A DNA stretch of 64,000 nucleotides from Ricinus communis (Eukaryota; Streptophyta; Magnoliopsida; Malpighiales; Euphorbiaceae), in NCBI RefSeq assembly GCF_019578655.1, contig NC_063256.1:33342342-33406341 (forward strand), in the 5' to 3' direction. The notes beneath the pieces are model-generated. The model searched no databases. It saw only the letters and a list, made by a program, of their open reading frames with translations, and was not told the origin of the DNA. Of the stretch, positions 59,180 to 64,000 are shown in pieces. A program made the translations under genes and the position numbers. Position 1 is the first letter of the stretch. Each line of letters starts with the position of its first letter.

Positions 59180-60770
59180 GCTTGATAATCAGAAGATGGA
59201 AAAAGAATGTTATCTTACTACTGAAAGGGACATGTTAAGTGCTTCCTATAGAAGCTTTGATACATCCGGCAGTGGAAGTTCCGAGAAAAGCAGAGCCAAT
59301 GGGAGAGTTAAGAAAATTTTCATTAGGCAAAGATCCAGAGAAAGTAGTTCAGGTTGGCACCGAGTAGTTCAGGTTGGCACCGAGTAGTTCAGGTTGGCAC
59401 CGAGTTGTCCGATCAAGTGAAATAAAGTATAGAATGAGTGCTTATTGAGAAAAAGCACTTGTTCACTAGCTTGCCTTCTAAGATTATAAGGGTTGATCTG
59501 AGTATAATCTCCCATCAATTAAATGTCAATCTAGGCTTTAAGCCTGTTAAGCAAAAGAAGAGAAACTTTGCTCTTGAGAGGCAGATCGCCATAGTTGAAG
59601 AAGTCAACAAGCTGCTAAAAGCCAGGTTCATTAGGCCGGTAATGTACCCTGACTGGGTAGCGAATGTGATTTTGGTTAAGAAGCCAAATGGGAGATGAAG
59701 GATGTGTGTAGATTTTACAGATCTAAATAAGACTTGTCCGAAAGATAACTATCCTTTCCCTAATATTGATTAGTTAGTGGATTCAACTAGTGGCTATATC
59801 AAGATCTATAAGTCTGATGAAAAGAAGACTTCTTTTGTCATGAATGTAGGTGCCTTCTATTACACAATTTTGCCTTTTGATCTAAAGAACACTGGAGCAA
59901 CGTACTAAAGATTGGTAAACACTATGTTTAAAGATCAGATCGGCAAAACTGTGAGGTATATGTGGACAATATGATCATCAATTTGGCTAGGGCCGATGAT
60001 CATGCTAGAGATCTAAAGGAAGCATTCAACATCCTAGAGAAGTACCAACTCAAGTTAAACCTTGATAAGTGTGCCTTTAGTGTCAAAGCTGGAAAGTTCT
60101 TAGGATTCATGATGTCACAAAGAGGGATATAGGCTAATCTTGAGAAAATCAAGACAATCATAGAGATGAGACTGTTAAGTAGCATCAATAAGGTGTTGAA
60201 GTTAAATGGCTGAATAATAGCTCTTGGTCGGTTCATCCTTTGCTCGGCTAGAAGATGCATGTCATTCTTTAAAACCTTGAAGAATGTTAAGAACTTTGAA
60301 TAAAGTGAGGAATTTTAGAAGGCTTTGAAAGAGATGAAGAAGTTCCTAAGCTTGCCACCTTTACTCAGCAGATTTTTAAGTAGGAAAAGTCTTTACTTGT
60401 ATCTGGCGGCGACTAAGGAAACCATTGCTTTCGTACTGGTCAGGGAGAATGAGGCTGAGCAAAAGCTTGTATATTATACAAGTAAGGTCTTAAAAGGGGT
60501 AGAGACTCGGTACCCCATATAGAGAAGTTAGCCCTAGCTATCATCACCACTATTACTAAGCTCAAACAGTATTTTCAAGCGCACACAATAATAGTCACAA
60601 CAAATCAACCACTAAGAAAGGCACTATAGAGGCCAAAAACATATATGCGACTAGTCCATCGGTCGGTTTAAGTGAGGGCTTTTGATGTTTGGTATGAGCC
60701 CAAAAAAGCTATGAAAGCACAAATATTAGTCGACTTTGTGGCAGAGATGACCATGTGAAAGTGCAGAAGA
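59180..60770 (+). pseudogene. Tat/Ogre-type Ty3/gypsy reverse transcriptase and first RNase H, decayed
   Basis: The fragment opens with CYLTTERDMLSASYRSFDTS, typical of the end of the protease region in Tat-type elements. Reverse transcriptase follows at 59438 with LNVNLGFKPVKQKKRNFALE and PDWVANVILVKKPNGR. A TGG codon has then become TGA before RMCVDFTDLNKTCPKDNYPF. The YxDD region near 59950 is damaged. RNase H has LYLYLAATKETIAFVLVREN and YYTSKVLKGVETRYP. Several stops lie at Gln or Trp positions. Phrases such as CVDFTDLNKTCPKD point to the Tat/Ogre clade. Confidence 0.8.
59342..59401. repeat. Three tandem 20-bp units at the protease-RT junction
   Basis: GAGTAGTTCAGGTTGGCACC occurs at 59362 and 59382, with a one-base variant at 59342. 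Two extra units (40 bp) shift the pol frame by one. Confidence 0.95.
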
Positions 60771-60779
60771 AGTTGATGA

Positions 60780-61190
60780 AGCTCTTATCAAATGGACCTT
60801 GCATGTTGATAGGGTATAAGTAAGCATACTCCTCGAGGGACCAAACAATGTTCAGGGCAAAAGCACAGTAAAATTAACTTTAAAGCTTCTAGTAATGTTA
60901 CCAAATATGAAGCATTACTTATAGGTCTAAAGATGACGTTAACAGTGTGAGCCGAGCAATTGAGCATCATTAGTGATTCATAGTCAATGTTCAATAAGAT
61001 AATAGGGATCTTCAAAGTTAAAGACCCTAATCTAGCCAAGTATGTAAATCGGGCAAAAGCTATGTTGTAGAGAAGTGAAGATGGTGGAGGCCAATAGAGC
61101 ATTATCCAGGTCCCACGAGATGAGAACAAAGAGGCAGACTTCTTAGCTAAGCTCACCTCATAAGGTGAGCCGAGCAATAATGTTCCGTTC
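60780..61190 (+). pseudogene. Second (archaeal-type) RNase H of a Tat/Ogre element, decayed
   Basis: Between the first RNase H and integrase the frame reads WTLHVD, then ILLEGPNNVQGKS, then KYEALLIGLKMTLTV, AEQLSIISDS and FLAKLT, broken by several stops. The extra RNase H domain at this place is a known trait of the Tat/Ogre clade of Ty3/gypsy elements. The Asp of HVD, the Glu of KYEALL and the Asp of ISDS correspond to the expected active-site positions. Confidence 0.65.
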
Positions 61191-61379
61191 TATATATTTG
61201 AGGAGCCGAGTATAGTGAAAGAAGAGGTATTAATTATTGAAGAGTACGACCTTAGATGAAAGAAATCATTTAGTACCTTAAAGAAGAAAGTTACCAGAGG
61301 ACAAAAATGTTGTGACTCAAATAGTAAAAACCTCGACTATATACTCTTTTCAAGAGGGTACTTTAACAGAAAGTCAATA

Positions 61380-62490
61380 TCTCATCCTTGGTCAATATGT
61401 ATCTCAAAGGAAAAAGCAGATTATGTCCTCAGAGAGATCTATAAAGGGATTTGTGTTGCTCATGAAGCAGCTAGCACCATAGCTAAAAAAGCCATCTTTA
61501 ATGGATATTTTTGGCCGACCATGTATAAAGATGTAAATAAGCTCTTACAGACTTGCACCAAATGTCAAGAGCATCAAAATGTATCTCATTTACCTGCTGC
61601 ACTGTAATGTTCGATCACCAGTCCTTGGCCCTTTGTAGATTAGGGCATGGATATCTTTGGGACTTTCTTGACTACAGCAAGTTAGAAGAAGTTCCTACTT
61701 GTAGCCATAAAGCACTTTACAAAGTGGGTTGAGGCAGAAGTTATGACGACCATCATAAAAAAATATAACAATCAACTTTTTCTGAAGAGAAATCATCATG
61801 TGCAGATATAGCATTTCTCATATCATTGTGACTGATAATGGAAAATAGTTTGATAATAAAGAATTTAAAGGATTCTGTACTCGTATGAAAATTAACTTGA
61901 GGTTTACCTCTATTGCTCATTCATAGTCCAATGGGCTAATAGAGGTCATAAACCGAACAACCCTCCAAGGGCTAAAAAGAAGATTACACGAAACAAAAGG
62001 TAGATGGGTTAATGAGCTTCATAGTGTTCCTTAGTTGTATAGAACCACACCTAAAATGGCAACTAGCAAGATGCCCTTTAAATTGGCATGCAGGGCAGAA
62101 GCTATAATATCGGTTGAAATGGGAATGCCAGCCTTGAGGATTCAATATTTTGATGAAAGGAAAAATGAGGATTATATGAGGTTATGTCTAGATTTGCTGG
62201 AAGAACAAAGAACAGAGGCCAGCGTAATGAATGAGGCTTATAAGCACAGAATGGCCAAGTACCACAATCAGAAAGTCTGACCTAGGTCATTCTCGAAAGG
62301 CGAATTAGTAATGAGAAGAGTTGACATTTGCAATGGTGGAGCCAATATTGGTAAGGTACAACCTAACTGGAAAGACCGTTATAAGGTCATCAAAGTACAC
62401 AAAGGAGGTGCCTACAAAATAGCCGACATGGCAAGGAGAGAGCTTCCTCGATCATGGAACATCCAAGTGCTCAAGAAGCACTACTAGTAA
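61380..62490 (+). pseudogene. Tat/Ogre integrase, decayed
   Basis: The zinc-binding part is near 61455-61580 (GVCVAHEAA, then CTKCQEHQN with the last two Cys). The core begins with WPFVD then a TAG then GMDIFGTFLT, and has HFTKWVEAEVMTT and IVTDNGK followed by a TAG then FDNKEFK. The third region reads SNGLIEVINRTTLQGLKRRL, in which the Glu of the DDE triad is present. The C-terminal part (62035-62490) has YRTTPKMATSKMPFKLA, GMPALRIQYF and, near the end, GGAYKIADMARRELPRSWN. At least four conserved Gln or Trp codons are stops. Confidence 0.8.
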
Positions 62491-62597
62491 CTACTGGAGG
62501 AAATCCTAATCTGAGGCACTTTAAAGTATAATCTTTTATTGATATTTTCTTATTCCATTTTCTATTTTTTGCTCATTAATAAAGTATATTCTTCTTA

Positions 62598-62752
62598 GCA
62601 CATTATCAGTGCATTATTTAAAAGAAGCCATTCTAGGCACACCGTGATCATCTCAGGGCACTTAACACATTATTAGTGCATTCTTTCAAAGACACCATTC
62701 TAGGCACACTGATTTCATCTCAGAGCACTCAACACACCATTAGTGCATTATT
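62598..62752. repeat. 67-bp tandem repeat downstream of integrase
   Basis: AGTGCATT recurs at about 62608, 62675 and 62742, each preceded by an ACATTAT-like word. The first two are followed by CCATTCTAGGCACAC, so the period is about 67 bp with two and a half units. Its role is unknown. Confidence 0.75.
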
Positions 62753-63214
62753 AATAAACACAACTTGATAGAGGCATAAAGCTCATACCAGGACAAATAG
62801 CACTTGGTCTAAAATTATTCCAAAGATGATCTTCGCCATGACAAATGGTCGAGTTCTTATACTTAGCAAATTCTGATTGAGATATGAAAGCTTGTCCTAT
62901 TTTAAACAATACTGAGTTCTTATACTTAGAAAAATTATATTTATGTATAAAAGTTCATAATGTCTTTAATATTACCGAGCTACTATACTTAGCAAAATAT
63001 TGTGATCAAGTTAAAGTAGAAAAAGCAAACAGAAGAGATCAGGTTGGGTCAAGGAAAGGTAAATTTCATTAATACGAAAAAGATTATAAAACTTTGAAAC
63101 TCAAGACTTATTAAATATGTTGCGAGCTTTATTGAGATCATCCTCTATAATAAGATCATCTCTTGAAGGAGGAATTATATTAGCAACCTCAGCTCCAGCA
63201 TGTTCCCTATCCTC
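62753..63214. other. Non-coding stretch between the repeat and the antisense ORF
   Basis: No conserved frame is seen. The word ACTTAGCAAA or ACTTAGAAAA recurs at about 62862, 62922 and 62987 within three weakly similar blocks of about 60 bp, each starting near GAGTTCTTATACTTAG. Confidence 0.5.
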
Positions 63215-64000
63215 AACTTCATAAACAACTCTCTCCTAGGCTTTGTTCCTCAATGTCCATCTCCTCCAAGAAGCTCAAATCGGCAAATGGAAACTTATTC
63301 TTGACAGCTTTCTTCACCTCTTCCTCATAATTGGTAAGAAGAAAAGACATCTCAGCATAGAAGCTTTCCTTGTCAGCCTTCAATGTCTTGGTAGTAGAGG
63401 ACTTATCAGTAAGCTTTGAGGACAACAAGGCACATTCAAGCTCTAAGTTAGCAACCCTCTAGTCAGATGTCCTCCTCTCTACTAAAGCCTGGCTGAGCTG
63501 AGTAGCTGCATTCTCTGCTTGAAGCTAATCTGTTTGAAGGTCACCTTCAAGTTTCTTCTCTTTGGCAAAAAACTCATTGGTTTGCTTTTGTAGCACAAAT
63601 TCAGTAGTTTCTGCACGTGACCAATCATGTGAAGCTTGATAAGGCAGCTACCTTTCGTAATATTTTCGAGCATTGCCTAGAGTAATAAACTACCAAGGTA
63701 AGAAGAATTTAGTAAAAAAATACAGAAGTTGTGACGAAAGGTAAACTGAAGTGCCAAATGTAGAAGATCAGTATACCTGAAGAATAAGAGACATCTGTCG
63801 AACATGAAGCTGGCCTAGATGGATACTCTCTATCTCTCTTACATCCATTGAAAAGTTGATTAGGTTAGCAAGCCCTTCGGCTAAAGGAGGTGTCTGCAAA
63901 AGTAGCCATCATTCGATACTTCTTTTCAAAGTATGGTCGAGGATCAAGACATTTGTTAGGGGGATGAGAGTATTAGGATATGATAAGATGTTTTTCTTCT
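63215..64000 (-). pseudogene. Antisense accessory ORF of the Tat/Ogre element, runs off the window
   Basis: Opposite to the Tat pol, one minus-strand frame from about 63680 to 63219 reads ARKYYER, then DWSRAETTEFVLQKQTNEFF, AKEKKLEGDL, then VANLELECALLSSKLT, and finally EEVKKAVKNKFPFADLSFLE with EEMDIEEQS. It is a charged, coiled-coil-like protein with three TAG stops, each where Gln is likely. Upstream, at 63900-63778, PPLAEGLANLINFSMDVREI leads to a donor-like CAG|GTATAC; an acceptor-like CTCTAG lies at about 63680, so an intron is possible, though the phase does not join cleanly. Antisense ORFs between integrase and the 3' LTR are known in Tat-clade elements such as Grande and Retand. Confidence 0.65.

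Noticed and set aside
60000..60260. 86-codon minus-strand frame
   Set aside because: Shadow of the Tat/Ogre reverse transcriptase on the plus strand.
60788..61177. 129-codon minus-strand frame
   Set aside because: Shadow of the decayed second RNase H on the plus strand.
1..64000. tRNA, rRNA and other structured RNA genes
   Set aside because: I looked for tRNA-type boxes and rRNA words and saw none; a covariance-model scan would be needed to exclude small ones.

Overview
The window is plant nuclear DNA, most likely from a eudicot: it is strongly AT-rich, has an intron-rich gene with GT-AG junctions, and is packed with degenerate plant LTR retrotransposons, hAT and Mutator-like DNA transposons, Helitron-like repeats and microsatellites. 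I cannot fix the species from sequence alone. Only one gene looks intact: a signal peptide peptidase (SPP) on the minus strand (coding span 6284-12617, 11 exons, 341 residues). A second host-type gene, a small RING-H2 protein (43613-43993, minus), carries one in-frame stop.

Layout. 1-2829: two reverse-oriented copies of a long LTR family, one abutting or inserted into the other. 2919-6280: MITE-like elements and featureless AT-rich DNA. 6284-13060: SPP gene. 13090-18122: intergenic, with a long-TIR Mutator-like element (14415-15640) and a Helitron-like repeat (16449-17520). 18123-21075: solo LTR of the same family as 1-2829, with a perfect 5-bp target duplication. 21725-22255: short long-TIR Mutator-like element. 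22485-39890: a minus-strand LINE split by a nested Athila-type Ty3/gypsy element (23517-38417). The Athila element has three LTRs and carries a hAT element inside gag (35087-36781). 39890-48830: AT-rich DNA with microsatellites, a degenerate minisatellite, Helitron-like tandem units and the RING pseudogene. 48830-59170: two SIRE-like Ty1/copia LTRs on the minus strand, the second belonging to an element with pol at 55990-59170 and carrying an inserted copy of the long LTR family (51387-53627). 59180-64000: a plus-strand Tat/Ogre-type Ty3/gypsy pol with a second RNase H, followed by an accessory ORF on the opposite strand.

The most interesting signal is a shared layout in two distantly related retroelements, the Athila (Ty3) and the SIRE-like (Ty1) element. 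Both read: end of pol, then an array of short GC-rich palindromes, then an accessory ORF, polypurine tract, and an LTR holding the same palindrome. The Athila palindrome is AAGGCGTG-GT-CACGCCTT and the SIRE-like one is about TTCACG-GC-CGTGAA. The two accessory proteins appear to share a core motif and a C-terminal coiled coil. A third LTR (48830-49890) has its own repeated GC-rich motif.

All retroelement genes are decayed. Many of the stops I could place are C-to-T or G-to-A changes at Gln or Trp codons. All boundaries were read by eye, and family names rest on motif recognition without database searches.
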